55,828 nt of DNA from Prevotella sp. (GTDB taxonomy: Bacteria > Bacteroidota > Bacteroidia > Bacteroidales > Bacteroidaceae), in the NCBI GenBank assembly GCA_017645645.1, contig JAGCOB010000013.1:1-55828 (forward strand), read 5' to 3'. Positions 32,604 to 42,223 of this stretch are shown piece by piece. The notes beneath the pieces are model-generated. The model was given only the letters and a program-made list of their open reading frames with translations, was not told the DNA's origin and ran no database searches. The position numbers and the translations under genes are program-made. Each line of letters opens with the position of its first letter. The stretch's first letter is position 1.

Positions 32604-33572
32604 ATGCCACACTTCGCCAAGTACATCAGACACTTCTTGTTCAACCAAACGAGCAAGGAGGTTTTGGTTTTTCTGTTCTTCCTCATTCTGTCAGGAGTCT
32701 TCTGGATTATCCTGACCCTCAACGAGGCCTATGAGCGGGAAATCAAGGTTACTGTGCATATCAAAGGCATTCCGAAGAATGTGGTGCTTACCTCTAACGA
32801 GATTGACACCCTGCGTGTCATTGTCCGAGATAAAGGATGGATTCTCCTGAGATATCTCTATGAGAAAAACAGGAACATTAATATCACATTTAAGAATTAC
32901 GACCGTGGCAACGGCTATGGCAATACCTCTTCATCAGATATCAAACGACTGATTGTCCAGCAACTGGAGATGTCATCCACCGTCATTTCCGTCAAACCCG
33001 ATAAGATGGAGTTCTTCTATAATAACGGAGAGCGCAAGCGTGTTCCTGTCAGATGGACGGGTCGCGTCATTCCCGAACAGTTATACTTCATCTCACATGT
33101 ACAGTACTGGCCTGACAGCGTTGATGTATATGCCTCCAAGGAGAAACTGGACAGTATCCGTACCGTGTATACAGAGCCATTGAACTATGTCGGTTTCCGT
33201 GATACGCTGATCATCAACAGCAAATTGTCACACCAGAAAAACATGAAGGTCGTCCCCGACCAGATTCGTATGGGTTTCTTTACCGACGTGCTAACAGAAG
33301 AGAGTATGGACGGTATTCCTATCAAGGCCATTAATATGCCGGAAGGAAAAGTGCTGCGTACTTTCCCGCCCAAGGTAAAAGTACATTTCATCACGGGTGT
33401 CAGTCTGTTTCGTAAGCTACGTGCCGAGGACTTTTCGGTCATTGCCGATTATAATGAGATCAGCCTGAATCCCTCAGAAAAATGTAACATCTACCTAAAG
33501 ACTATCCCTCATGGTATCAGCAGGGCTACACTGGATCTCAAACAAGTGGACTATCTGATTGAAGAGGAGTAA
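32604..33572 (+). CDS. YbbR-like domain protein
   Basis: A 322-residue protein with one N-terminal membrane helix (VLVFLFFLILSGVFWIIL) and periplasmic YbbR-like beta repeats (VHIKGIPKNVVLTSNEIDTLRV and RVPVRWTGRVIPEQLYFI in pieces). In Firmicutes YbbR regulates the c-di-AMP cyclase; here only the location is clear. Its 3' end is followed after 10 bases by coaE. Confidence 0.85.
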   Translation: MPHFAKYIRHFLFNQTSKEVLVFLFFLILSGVFWIILTLNEAYEREIKVTVHIKGIPKNVVLTSNEIDTLRVIVRDKGWILLRYLYEKNRNINITFKNYDRGNGYGNTSSSDIKRLIVQQLEMSSTVISVKPDKMEFFYNNGERKRVPVRWTGRVIPEQLYFISHVQYWPDSVDVYASKEKLDSIRTVYTEPLNYVGFRDTLIINSKLSHQKNMKVVPDQIRMGFFTDVLTEESMDGIPIKAINMPEGKVLRTFPPKVKVHFITGVSLFRKLRAEDFSVIADYNEISLNPSEKCNIYLKTIPHGISRATLDLKQVDYLIEEE

Positions 33573-33582
33573 AGAGTTTAGA

Positions 33583-34149
33583 ATGAAGATAGGAATTACG
33601 GGAGGAATCGGGTCTGGCAAGAGTTTTGTCTGCAAACGACTAAAGAAGCAGGGCATTGAAGTCTATGACTGTGACGCTGCCGCAAAGCGACTTATCCGCA
33701 CCTCCCCTATTATATATAAGGAGTTAACGGAACTAATTGGACCAGACACTTATATCAACGGAAAACTCAACAAGGCGGCTGTCGCCCAGTTTCTGCTACA
33801 GAGTGAAGAGAATACGAAAGCGATTGATACCATTGTACATCCTGCCGTCTTTCATGACTTCGAGAATAGTGGTATGCAATGGATGGAAAGTGCCATCTTG
33901 TATGAATCAGGCATCTACCGCCTAGTCGACAAGGTCATTGTGGTCACAGCACCTGAGGAGCTACGTATCCAACGGGTTATGAACCGCGACCATATCACCC
34001 GTGAGAAAGTACTCCAGTGGATGCAGCGGCAATGGTCACAAGAGGAAGTCAAAAGCCATGCCGACTATGAGATCGTCAATGACGGGAAAGCAGATATCGA
34101 TCAGCAGATTGAGGATTTCCTACATCGTCATAACGTCATAACGAAATAA
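33583..34149 (+). CDS. coaE: Dephospho-CoA kinase
   Basis: A 188-residue enzyme for the last step of coenzyme A synthesis. P-loop GGIGSGKS at residues 6-13, then YDCDAAAKRLI, a LID region with RNRDHITREK-like sequence and a C-terminal helix. ATG 33583 gives the canonical MKIGITGG; the frame is open upstream to a TTG inside the YbbR gene, which I reject. Length is slightly short of the usual 195-205. Confidence 0.95.
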   Translation: MKIGITGGIGSGKSFVCKRLKKQGIEVYDCDAAAKRLIRTSPIIYKELTELIGPDTYINGKLNKAAVAQFLLQSEENTKAIDTIVHPAVFHDFENSGMQWMESAILYESGIYRLVDKVIVVTAPEELRIQRVMNRDHITREKVLQWMQRQWSQEEVKSHADYEIVNDGKADIDQQIEDFLHRHNVITK

Positions 34150-34160
34150 TGTAATAACAA
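34125..34160. repeat. Short tandem repeat ATAACG(TC)
   Basis: Copies of CATAACGT, CATAACGA and TAATAAC cover the last codons of coaE and the following gap. Confidence 0.55.
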
Positions 34161-34175
34161 AAAAGAATAAAGAAA

Positions 34176-34613
34176 ATGAAACAGACTATTTTAGCCATCT
34201 CTGGGAAACCAGGACTTTACAAACTCGTATCACGTGCCAAGAACAGTCTAATTGTCGAGGCACTCGACGGAACAGGCAAACGCATTCCAGCCTTTGGTAC
34301 GGACCGAATCACCTCTCTCGCCGACATCGCCATGTTCACAGAGACAGAGGATGTTCCCTTGATGAAAGTACTTGCCGCCTTGCGTGATCTGGAAAAAGGC
34401 AAGGCTTCGAGCCTCGATTATAAGAAGGCGTCTCCTCAGGAGTTGCACGATTATTTCAGCAAGGTACTTCCTGACTGGGATCAAGAGCGTGTACAGAACA
34501 GTCATATCAAGAAACTCATCCAATGGTACAATATCCTCGTCGAAGCAGGCATCACTGACTTCGAGGAAGAGATGGCACCGACGGAGGGAGACAATGTTGA
34601 TGACAGGAGTTAA
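34176..34613 (+). CDS. DUF5606 domain protein
   Basis: A 145-residue cytoplasmic protein of a Bacteroidetes-specific family. It begins MKQTILAISGKPGLYKLVS, a small barrel domain (residues 1-55), followed by a helical part with PQELHDYFSKVLPDWDQERV and IKKLIQWYNIL, and an acidic tail. No function is known to me. Last gene of the nusB set, ended by a strong terminator. Confidence 0.88.
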   Translation: MKQTILAISGKPGLYKLVSRAKNSLIVEALDGTGKRIPAFGTDRITSLADIAMFTETEDVPLMKVLAALRDLEKGKASSLDYKKASPQELHDYFSKVLPDWDQERVQNSHIKKLIQWYNILVEAGITDFEEEMAPTEGDNVDDRS

Positions 34614-34625
34614 GAGTTAAGAAGT

Positions 34626-34656
34626 AAAAAGGCACTCAACGTTGAGTGCCTTTTAT
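34626..34656. terminator. Strong bidirectional terminator
   Basis: A perfect 20-base palindrome, GGCACTCAAC/GTTGAGTGCC (34631-34650), with A-run before and T-run after, between convergent genes. Confidence 0.92.
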
Positions 34657-34661
34657 TCTTC

Positions 34662-37586
34662 TTAGAATCTGCCCGGTCTACCGAAGCCACCACCAAAGCG
34701 ACCGCCACCAGGACCACCAAAGCCTCCACGACTGTTACGACTGCCACCAGGACCACCAGGGCCACCAAATCCGCCACGTCCGGCACGTCCGCCAAAAATA
34801 TTCGTACGATAGATGACGTGTAGCATTGCATAGTTGGTAATGGCATTGTATTCCGTATCACTGCGCTCAATAGCCGAGAGAACACTGCTGATGGTAGACT
34901 GTTGATGCAGAATATCGTAGAACTGAAGCGAAAGTGTCAGGGCGTTGCCTTTAAGGAAGCTATGCGACAACTGAGCATTCCATATCAGCTCATTGGTATT
35001 CATAGAACTGTCATTATAACCACGACGACTCTGCATATTCATGTTCGTTGACAATGCTGTTCCCCACGGAGCCGTGATACCAATCATACCACCATACGAG
35101 AACTGCCAAGTATCAAGGTTATTGTTCTCCTGCAATTCACTGCGCTTTCTATTATAATTCAATGCACCATTCAACTCAACCTCAAACCACTCATTGCGGT
35201 AACTGAGAGCCAAGCGCTCACCAATACCCAACGACTTGGTGACACTCTCCTGAGAGGTCTTCACATCACCGACACTGACAAAGGCGACATTGTGGCTATA
35301 ATTGAGATTCGTCGATGTATTCAAATTAAAATATGCAGCGGAGTCGAGCGCTGTGCTGAACATCAGGAAGAGGTTACCGTTCCAGTTACCATTGATGTTC
35401 TCCGGTCTCGTCTCAGTCTTACCTGTCTTCTCGTCAATCAATGTAGTCTTGTTGCTGACCGAGTTACTGGTCATCGAGAAGTGCAGGAAAGCACCAATAG
35501 ACTGCTGGTGTTTCTGGAAGTAGTCGTTATAGTTCAGGCGGAAGTTATGGGTAAACGAAGGCTTCAGTCCAGGATTACCCCTGCGGATAGCCAACGGGTC
35601 ACTATCATCTATAATATCCAACAGATCGCTGATAGACGGCTGACGACTATTAGCACGATAGTTGAAGCGCAACTGGCTGACCTGAGATTTCTTCCAGCGG
35701 AAGTCAAGTGAAGGTGCTATATTTGTCACCGTACGTACAGTGTCGGCATGTACTCCCTGATAGTCCTGAAGATAATGTGACTTCTGTGGAACCACCTGGA
35801 AGCCTACATTGAAAGTATAGGAGTCACGGATAATTCGCAGCATCACCTCTGCCGTATGCGTATGGTTCTTATATTCTGAGAAACGACTCTGCTTCTCATC
35901 AAGATAAGTCTCCAAAGGATATTCCAGACGCTCCAGATATTTGTCCCATCCACGGAATGCAGGAGTCAGACCAGAAAAATCTGTATCCAACAAATCATAA
36001 GTCTGGCGGTCGCTTTTCTGGTAATTGTATCCATATGTATAACTGAACTGCAGGTAAGTACGGCGCATGATCGGCTCACTATAACTGAAACGGGCACTAT
36101 AGTTGTAATCAGTTGTCGGTGTGACATTCCAGCGGTTGGTTTGGTAGGACGAACTCGTAGACAACAACTCAACGATATTGTTTGTGAGTGACTTGCTCAT
36201 ACCCTCGCTCCAGCTACCGTTTAACTGAACAGTAATATTACGACCAAAACTATTCAGTTTTCTATTAAACTGCAGCATACCTCCTACATTCTTCGTGTCA
36301 CTATAGCTGATACCATTCTGTATCTGGTAGTTCTTAACATGTATGGGATCTATCTTTGCAATCTCTTCCAAGGGGTCTGTCACATACTGATAGGGGTTCT
36401 CGTCGAAGGTAGCATTCTCACCTGTCTGTTTGCTGTCATTGCTGTTATAGCGGAAATAAGGACGGAACATGATGTTCGTCATAGAGTCAGGCGTCCATTC
36501 CAGTCGCATCTGAGCGTTCCATGCGTTCGAACGGGTGTAGTTCTGATTCCTGCTATTAGTATACTGTGAGACGGTCGAACTAAAGAAGGTCTCAGCGTTT
36601 TTCTTTGAGAAAATGTCACCATCAGAATGATTCCAGCGCACACTTCCGTCAAAAATCAGCTTTCCTTTTTTCTCATAGTTAAAGTTCAAACCGACCATTT
36701 TCGTAGCATTCAGTCCCTGGCGACCCAGCCCCCAACGACCACCGCCGCCACCGAAACCCATGTCATTTACGTTGTTGGCATTTGCCATCAGCATGACTTT
36801 CGTGTTATCCTTCATCAATCCGTTAAATGTACGACCGGCATATCTTTTACGGGTACCAATACCAATGTCGTTATTGGTCATAAAACCTCTGTTCATACCT
36901 GGTTTGACACCAAAGTCAAGCACCGTTTGCTCTTCTCCATCCTCAATACCACTGACACGGGATAAGTCACTTTGCTGATCATATGCTTTGATACGGTCAA
37001 TGATATTGGTAGGAAGATTCTTCATGGCTGTCTTTGTATCACCCGTCATAAATTCCTTACCATCTACAAGGATTTTCTTCACCTCCTTACCGTTAATCTT
37101 GATGGTACCGTCGTCACTGACTTCAGCACCAGGCAGACGTCTCACCAGTTCTTCTACCACAGAACCTTCCGGTGTACGGAAAGCAGCAGCATTATATACA
37201 AAAGTATCAGCTTTCAGAGTCACTTTAGCAGCACGTCCTGTCACTGTAGCACCCTGCAACATGATGGCATCCGGTTCTAGTTTGATGGTGCCCATAGAGA
37301 CATCCTTGTCACTCGTCACCTTCACATTCTTTGTATAAGACTTGAAACCCACACAGGTCACCTGAACGATATAATTACCTGCCGCAGGAGCCTTGACCTT
37401 GAAAACACCGTCCAAGTCTGTCAAAGAACCTGTCACCATCGTACTATCCGTTTTCAACAAACGAACGGTAGTCTGGGCAACTGGCTCCTGAGAATCACTC
37501 TCTATCACCTTACCTGTGATACTTCGTTGTGCCACTGCCTGCATTACCGATACAGACAGAATTATGAATAGATATAACTTCTTCAT
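34662..37586 (-). CDS. Outer-membrane beta-barrel (TonB-receptor-like) with glycine-rich tail
   Basis: A 974-residue outer-membrane protein: signal peptide (MKKLYLFIILSVSVMQAVAQ), carboxypeptidase-D-like regulatory domain (about 22-105; GKVIESDSQEPVAQTTVRLL), a plug-like region (about 115-230; GSVVEELVRRLPGAEVSDDG) and a long barrel. It resembles SusC-like or OMP_b-brl_3 barrels, with no SusD partner adjacent. Unusually, the barrel does not end the protein: a tail of about 45 residues made of GGFGGPGG and GGRFGGGFG units follows, lacking a terminal aromatic beta-signal except Phe974. A shorter glycine run (FGGGGGRWGLG) lies near residue 280. Substrate unknown. Confidence 0.88.
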   Translation of the reverse strand: MKKLYLFIILSVSVMQAVAQRSITGKVIESDSQEPVAQTTVRLLKTDSTMVTGSLTDLDGVFKVKAPAAGNYIVQVTCVGFKSYTKNVKVTSDKDVSMGTIKLEPDAIMLQGATVTGRAAKVTLKADTFVYNAAAFRTPEGSVVEELVRRLPGAEVSDDGTIKINGKEVKKILVDGKEFMTGDTKTAMKNLPTNIIDRIKAYDQQSDLSRVSGIEDGEEQTVLDFGVKPGMNRGFMTNNDIGIGTRKRYAGRTFNGLMKDNTKVMLMANANNVNDMGFGGGGGRWGLGRQGLNATKMVGLNFNYEKKGKLIFDGSVRWNHSDGDIFSKKNAETFFSSTVSQYTNSRNQNYTRSNAWNAQMRLEWTPDSMTNIMFRPYFRYNSNDSKQTGENATFDENPYQYVTDPLEEIAKIDPIHVKNYQIQNGISYSDTKNVGGMLQFNRKLNSFGRNITVQLNGSWSEGMSKSLTNNIVELLSTSSSYQTNRWNVTPTTDYNYSARFSYSEPIMRRTYLQFSYTYGYNYQKSDRQTYDLLDTDFSGLTPAFRGWDKYLERLEYPLETYLDEKQSRFSEYKNHTHTAEVMLRIIRDSYTFNVGFQVVPQKSHYLQDYQGVHADTVRTVTNIAPSLDFRWKKSQVSQLRFNYRANSRQPSISDLLDIIDDSDPLAIRRGNPGLKPSFTHNFRLNYNDYFQKHQQSIGAFLHFSMTSNSVSNKTTLIDEKTGKTETRPENINGNWNGNLFLMFSTALDSAAYFNLNTSTNLNYSHNVAFVSVGDVKTSQESVTKSLGIGERLALSYRNEWFEVELNGALNYNRKRSELQENNNLDTWQFSYGGMIGITAPWGTALSTNMNMQSRRGYNDSSMNTNELIWNAQLSHSFLKGNALTLSLQFYDILHQQSTISSVLSAIERSDTEYNAITNYAMLHVIYRTNIFGGRAGRGGFGGPGGPGGSRNSRGGFGGPGGGRFGGGFGRPGRF

Positions 37587-37707
37587 CTTTTACGTTGATT
37601 ATGTCTTTTTGACGCCACAGAAAAGAAAAAGTTTAAATCTCTTACACAAAAAAATGTCTTTTTTACAATTAATCGGACTTTTATATTTGTATTTACAAAT
37701 TTTATAG

Positions 37708-37715
37708 TAATTTTG
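37708..37715 (+). promoter_or_regulatory. -7 box of aroB promoter
   Basis: TAATTTTG 9 bases before ATG 37725, which leaves almost no leader. Confidence 0.55.
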
Positions 37716-37724
37716 CAGCCGCAA

Positions 37725-38789
37725 ATGGAACAACAAAAGGTTATCATCTCTGAGAATCTGTGTGAAACGTTTAGTCAAGCCGTGGGGGAATGTGCCCACG
37801 ACCACTTATTGGTGCTCGTCGATGAGACCACCAAAAACTGTTGTTTACCAGTCATTAGCGACTTTGAACATATGCAACAGGCACAAGTCATTTGCATCGG
37901 AGCTACGGATACTCACAAAAATCTAGACTCTCTCTCCCATGTGTGGAGTGAGATGCAACGCTTAGGAGCCACCCGTCATTCGCTGATAATCAACCTCGGA
38001 GGTGGTATGGTGACAGATTTGGGCGGATTCGCAGCCTCCACTTTCAAGCGCGGTATTCCTTATATTAATATACCCACCACCCTACTCTCAATGGTTGATG
38101 CCAGTGTGGGCGGTAAAACAGGTATCAATTTCGGAGGTTTAAAAAATGAAATTGGGGTGTTCAATAATGCCCGTTGTGTTATTCTCGACACCATCTTCCT
38201 GCGTACTTTGGATAAGGAGAATATCCTCTCTGGCTATGCGGAGATGCTCAAGCACGCCTTAATCAGCAATGAAAAGAATTGGGCAGAATTATTAAATCTA
38301 GATATCCTAGACAACCTAGATCATCTGGACAATCTAGACAAACTCTCCTCTCTCCTGGCCGACAGTGTTGCCGTCAAACAGCGTATTGTGACTGAGGACC
38401 CGACGGAGAAAGGTCTCCGCAAGGCATTAAACCTAGGACATACAGCAGGACATGCCTTTGAGTCACTGGCACTAAAAAGACGGCCTATTCTTCACGGCTA
38501 TGCCGTCGCCTATGGGTTGGTGGTAGAACTCTACCTCTCTTGTGTGAAAACCGGATTCCCCCAAGATAAGATGCGACAGACTGTTTCATTTATCAAGGAA
38601 CATTATGGCCGGATGGCGATTACCTGCGACGACTATCCCTATCTGTTGGAACTGATGCACCATGACAAGAAAAATCAGGGCAACGACATTAACTTCACAC
38701 TATTGGGCAATATCGGAGACATCCGTATCAACCAGACAGCCACAGAGGAGGATATCAAGGATGCGTTGGATTTTTACAGGGAGTTCTAA
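37725..38789 (+). CDS. aroB: 3-dehydroquinate synthase
   Basis: A 354-residue NAD- and zinc-dependent enzyme of the shikimate pathway. Seen: LGGGMVTDLGGFAASTFKRG, INIPTTLLSMVDASVGGKTGIN, and the zinc ligands in LSGYAEMLKHAL, LNLGHTAGHAFE and ILHGYAVAYG. ATG 37725 is chosen because the upstream TTG lies inside the promoter box. An insertion encoded by a five-copy 9-bp repeat (Leu-Asp-x triplets) sits near residues 191-206, between the metal-ligand segments, without breaking the frame. Confidence 0.95.
   Translation: MEQQKVIISENLCETFSQAVGECAHDHLLVLVDETTKNCCLPVISDFEHMQQAQVICIGATDTHKNLDSLSHVWSEMQRLGATRHSLIINLGGGMVTDLGGFAASTFKRGIPYINIPTTLLSMVDASVGGKTGINFGGLKNEIGVFNNARCVILDTIFLRTLDKENILSGYAEMLKHALISNEKNWAELLNLDILDNLDHLDNLDKLSSLLADSVAVKQRIVTEDPTEKGLRKALNLGHTAGHAFESLALKRRPILHGYAVAYGLVVELYLSCVKTGFPQDKMRQTVSFIKEHYGRMAITCDDYPYLLELMHHDKKNQGNDINFTLLGNIGDIRINQTATEEDIKDALDFYREF
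38297..38341. repeat. 9-bp in-frame tandem repeat inside aroB
   Basis: Five copies of (T/C)CTAGANNN-type units give LDI-LDN-LDH-LDN-LDK. Each unit is exactly three codons. Confidence 0.9.
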
Positions 38790-38838
38790 TCCCTGATAAT
38801 GACATACTACTACCTATTTAGATTGCTAACAACCGAAG

Positions 38839-38880
38839 GTGGGATATGTCCGTGAGGATATGTCCCACTTATATTTTTTA
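38839..38880 (+). terminator. Terminator of aroB
   Basis: A 13-pair stem with two wobble pairs, GTGGGATATGTCC (38839-38851) and GGATATGTCCCAC (38856-38868), loop GTGA, followed by a T-rich run. Confidence 0.78.
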
Positions 38881-38911
38881 TCATTTTTCTTGGTATATCA
38901 GATTTTTGTAT

Positions 38912-38919
38912 TATCTTTG
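38912..38919 (+). promoter_or_regulatory. -7 box of UDP-glucuronate decarboxylase gene
   Basis: TATCTTTG 29 bases before ATG 38949. Confidence 0.65.
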
Positions 38920-38948
38920 CAATATCATTATAATTACTACAAACAACT

Positions 38949-39890
38949 ATGAAGAAAATCTTGATAACCGGCGGAGCTGGATTCATTGGCTCCCACCTTT
39001 GTGAGCGACTGGTCAACGAAGGTCATGATGTTATTTGCCTTGATAACTTCTACAGCGGCTCGAAAGAGAATGTGTGGCACCTGATTGGCAGACCTAATTT
39101 CGAATTGGTACGCCATGATGTCATCAATCCCTACTGGGCTGAAGTGGATGAGATTTATAACCTCGCCTGTCCAGCCTCTCCCATCTATTACCAGAACGAC
39201 CCAATTCAGACGACCAAGACCAGTGTCTTCGGAGCTTACCATATGCTGGGACTTGCCCGTCGTACCAAAGCGAAGATCCTTCAGTCATCAACCAGTGAGG
39301 TCTATGGTGACCCTAATGTACACCCACAGCCTGAGTCTTATTGGGGCAATGTAAACCCCATCGGTCTACGTTCCTGCTACGATGAAGGAAAACGCTGTGC
39401 TGAGACCCTTTTCTTCGATTACCACCGTCTCCACAAAGTGCGTGCCAAGGTTATCCGTATCTTCAACACCTACGGTCCCCGTATGGCCGTCAACGACGGT
39501 CGTGTAGTCTCCAATTTCGTCGTCCAGGCATTGCGCGGTGAAGACCTGACGATCTATGGTGACGGACAACAGACCCGTTCGTTCCAGTATGTGAGCGACC
39601 TCATCGAGGGTATGATGCGCATGATGGAAACTCCAGACGATTTCACAGGACCTGTCAATCTAGGTAACCCGGGTGAGTTCACGATGCTCGAACTGGCAGA
39701 GAAGGTGATTCAGAAGATCGGTGGCAAGAGTAAGATTGTATTCCGTCCACTTCCCAGTGACGATCCCAAGATGCGCCGTCCTGATATCAGTGTCGCCAAG
39801 AAGGAATTGAACTGGGAGCCTAAGGTTCCTTTGGATGAGGGTCTTGACCATATCATTGCCTATTTCCGTGAATATCTAGGTAAGCATTAA
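38949..39890 (+). CDS. UDP-glucuronate decarboxylase (UXS-type SDR)
   Basis: A 313-residue NAD-dependent extended short-chain dehydrogenase. N-terminal [14 protein letters not shown] binds NAD; the catalytic set is [10 protein letters not shown] and [11 protein letters not shown] (Tyr-x3-Lys). [11 protein letters not shown] and the end [18 protein letters not shown] are typical of UDP-xylose synthases, not of GalE. It makes UDP-xylose from UDP-glucuronate, presumably for surface polysaccharide. It stands alone between terminators. Confidence 0.93.
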   Translation: MKKILITGGAGFIGSHLCERLVNEGHDVICLDNFYSGSKENVWHLIGRPNFELVRHDVINPYWAEVDEIYNLACPASPIYYQNDPIQTTKTSVFGAYHMLGLARRTKAKILQSSTSEVYGDPNVHPQPESYWGNVNPIGLRSCYDEGKRCAETLFFDYHRLHKVRAKVIRIFNTYGPRMAVNDGRVVSNFVVQALRGEDLTIYGDGQQTRSFQYVSDLIEGMMRMMETPDDFTGPVNLGNPGEFTMLELAEKVIQKIGGKSKIVFRPLPSDDPKMRRPDISVAKKELNWEPKVPLDEGLDHIIAYFREYLGKH

Positions 39891-39895
39891 AATAC

Positions 39896-39926
39896 AAAAA
39901 AGCCACCAAATTTGGTGGCTTTTTAT
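39896..39926. terminator. Strong bidirectional terminator
   Basis: A perfect 20-base palindrome AGCCACCAAA/TTTGGTGGCT (39901-39920) flanked by A and T runs, between the convergent uxs-like and guaA genes. Confidence 0.93.
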
Positions 39927-39937
39927 GTTTCGTATAT

Positions 39938-41482
39938 CTATTCCCATTCTATCGTTGCGGGCGGCTTTGACGAGATATCATAGCAGACGCGGTTAACACC
40001 ACGTACTTTATTGATAATTTCGTTGCTGACTTTTGCCAAGAAGTCGTAAGGCAGGTGTGCCCAGTCGGCTGTCATCGCATCCGTAGAAGTAACGGCACGA
40101 AGGGCAACAGGATTCTCGTAAGTACGCTCATCGCCCATCACACCCACGCTGCGAACAGGACTCAGCAGGATAGCACCAGCCTGCCATACCTTATTATATA
40201 AGGTCTCACCATCGGTATCCACATACTCGCGCAAGCCACGAATATATATATCGTCAGCATCTTGTAAGACACGAACCTTCTCTGGTGTGATGTCACCTAA
40301 GATACGGACAGCCAAACCAGGACCAGGGAACGGATGACGTGTAATCAGATGTTCAGGCATTCCTAACTGACGACCTACACGACGCACCTCATCCTTGAAC
40401 AACCATTTCAGTGGTTCACAAAGTTGCAGGTTCATTTCCTTAGGCAGTCCGCCCACGTTATGATGACTCTTGATAACCTTACCCGTAATATTCAGTGACT
40501 CGATACGATCGGGATAGATCGTACCCTGTGCCAACCAACGCGCATCGGTAATCTTCCTTGCCTCGGCATTAAACACCTCCACGAAATCACGACCGATAAT
40601 CTTACGCTTCTGTTCCGGCTCCGTCACGCCGGCAAGGTCACTGAAGAACTTCTCGCTGGCATCGACACCAATCACATTCAGACCTAACACCTTGTAGTCC
40701 TCCATCACCTGCGTGAACTCATTCTTACGCAGCATGCCATGATCGACAAAGATACAAGTAAGGTTCTTACCGATGGCTTTGTTGAGTAACACAGCAGCAA
40801 CAGAAGAGTCAACACCACCTGACAAGCCGAGGATGACACGATCGTTACCTACCTGTTTCTTCAACTCCTTCACTGTGGTCTCAACAAACGAGGCTGCACT
40901 CCAGTCTTGTTTAGAGCCGCAGATGTCCACCACGAAGTTCTTCAACAGTTGCGCGCCCTGCGAGGTATGATATACTTCCGGATGGAACTGTACTGCCCAG
41001 ATGGGTTGTTCCACAGAAGCAAAGGCGGCGTTCTTCACATCCTTAGTGGATCCGATCACCTCAAAGCCCTCAGGGATGGCAGTGATGGTATCACCATGCG
41101 ACATCCATACCTGCGAGCCTCTATCGAAACCCTTAAACAAAGGATTGTAGAGATTGATGGTCTCCAAGTGGGCACGTCCGTACTCACGACTGTCAGCCTT
41201 CTCTACTTTACCACCAAGGGTATGCGAGATAAACTGCGCACCATAGCAGATGCCCAACACAGGAAGTCTGCCCACAAACTGATTGAGGTCTACCTTAAAC
41301 GCCTCAGGGTCATGGACACTGTAGGGCGAGCCACTCAGAATGACACCAATCACGGAAGGGTCGTCCTTCGGAAACTTGTTGTAAGGCAGAATCTCACAGA
41401 AGGTGTCCAACTCACGTACACGACGACCTATCAACTGTGTCGTCTGGGAGCCGAAATCCAATATGATTATTTTCTGTTGCAT
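39938..41482 (-). CDS. guaA: GMP synthase (glutamine-hydrolysing)
   Basis: A 514-residue enzyme making GMP from XMP, ATP and glutamine. The class I glutamine amidotransferase domain (1-190) has the nucleophile in LGICYGAQ and the His-Glu pair in VQFHPEVYH; the ATP pyrophosphatase domain has the P-loop GLSGGVDSS; the dimerisation domain ends [15 protein letters not shown]. Its start lies nine bases after the murU stop, so it shares that transcript. Confidence 0.98.
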   Translation of the reverse strand: MQQKIIILDFGSQTTQLIGRRVRELDTFCEILPYNKFPKDDPSVIGVILSGSPYSVHDPEAFKVDLNQFVGRLPVLGICYGAQFISHTLGGKVEKADSREYGRAHLETINLYNPLFKGFDRGSQVWMSHGDTITAIPEGFEVIGSTKDVKNAAFASVEQPIWAVQFHPEVYHTSQGAQLLKNFVVDICGSKQDWSAASFVETTVKELKKQVGNDRVILGLSGGVDSSVAAVLLNKAIGKNLTCIFVDHGMLRKNEFTQVMEDYKVLGLNVIGVDASEKFFSDLAGVTEPEQKRKIIGRDFVEVFNAEARKITDARWLAQGTIYPDRIESLNITGKVIKSHHNVGGLPKEMNLQLCEPLKWLFKDEVRRVGRQLGMPEHLITRHPFPGPGLAVRILGDITPEKVRVLQDADDIYIRGLREYVDTDGETLYNKVWQAGAILLSPVRSVGVMGDERTYENPVALRAVTSTDAMTADWAHLPYDFLAKVSNEIINKVRGVNRVCYDISSKPPATIEWE

Positions 41483-41491
41483 TTTGATTGA

Positions 41492-42223
41492 TTATATATT
41501 ACTTATAAATTTCTCTGCTTCATCAAGGGTCTCGAGTTTGCCCACATCCATCAAGCGCAGGTCTGTCTGCTCATAACCCATAATCTTCGCACGGTCACAG
41601 TGCTGGAGATAGAAGTCCATGATGGGGAACTTTTCAGGATAGCCCTCCATCTGTGCAAACAATGAGGGATGGAACACATGAATGCCACTGAAGGCAAGAC
41701 GGTGATACTTAGGTATTTCTATATCAGGATAGGGCGACTTCACCTCTCCTGTCTCGATATTCGTCCATCCAACCAAACGCACAGCCTCATCGAAGAGCAG
41801 GTAACGCTTGGTCTGACGCTGACTCACCAACAGCAATGCCTCAGCTCTTTGTGCCTTGTCATACAAGGCGGCAAGGTCGATATTACTCAGGATATCCACA
41901 TTGTGTATCAGGATAGGACTGTCGGCATCGAAAAGCAGAGCCGCTTTCTTGATTCCCCCACCCGTCTCCAACAGTTGTTCACGCTCGTCACTGATACGGA
42001 TATCGAGTCCGAAGTTGTCATTGGCATGAAGATAATCGATAATCTGATCGGCAAAGTGATGCACATTGACCACGATACGCTCGAAACCAGCACCCTTGAG
42101 TTTCATGATGACATGCCACAGCAACGGTTGACCTGCCACAGGTACCAATGCCTTCGGCATCGTGTCCGTCAACGGCTTCAACCGTGTCCCTAACCCTGCT
42201 GCAAAGATCATTGCCTGCTTCAT
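41492..42223 (-). CDS. murU: MurU-like sugar-1-phosphate uridylyltransferase
   Basis: A 243-residue nucleotidyltransferase: N-terminal MIFAAGLGTRLKPLTDTMPKALVPVAG binds the nucleotide (in pieces GLGTRLKPLT, PKALVPV), then LETGGGIKKA and IHNVDIL. This is the pattern of N-acetylmuramate-1-phosphate uridylyltransferase of the cell-wall recycling bypass. It overlaps the AmgK-like gene by four bases, which strengthens this choice over glucose-1-phosphate enzymes. Symbol by context, not by test. Confidence 0.85.
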   Translation of the reverse strand: MKQAMIFAAGLGTRLKPLTDTMPKALVPVAGQPLLWHVIMKLKGAGFERIVVNVHHFADQIIDYLHANDNFGLDIRISDEREQLLETGGGIKKAALLFDADSPILIHNVDILSNIDLAALYDKAQRAEALLLVSQRQTKRYLLFDEAVRLVGWTNIETGEVKSPYPDIEIPKYHRLAFSGIHVFHPSLFAQMEGYPEKFPIMDFYLQHCDRAKIMGYEQTDLRLMDVGKLETLDEAEKFISNI

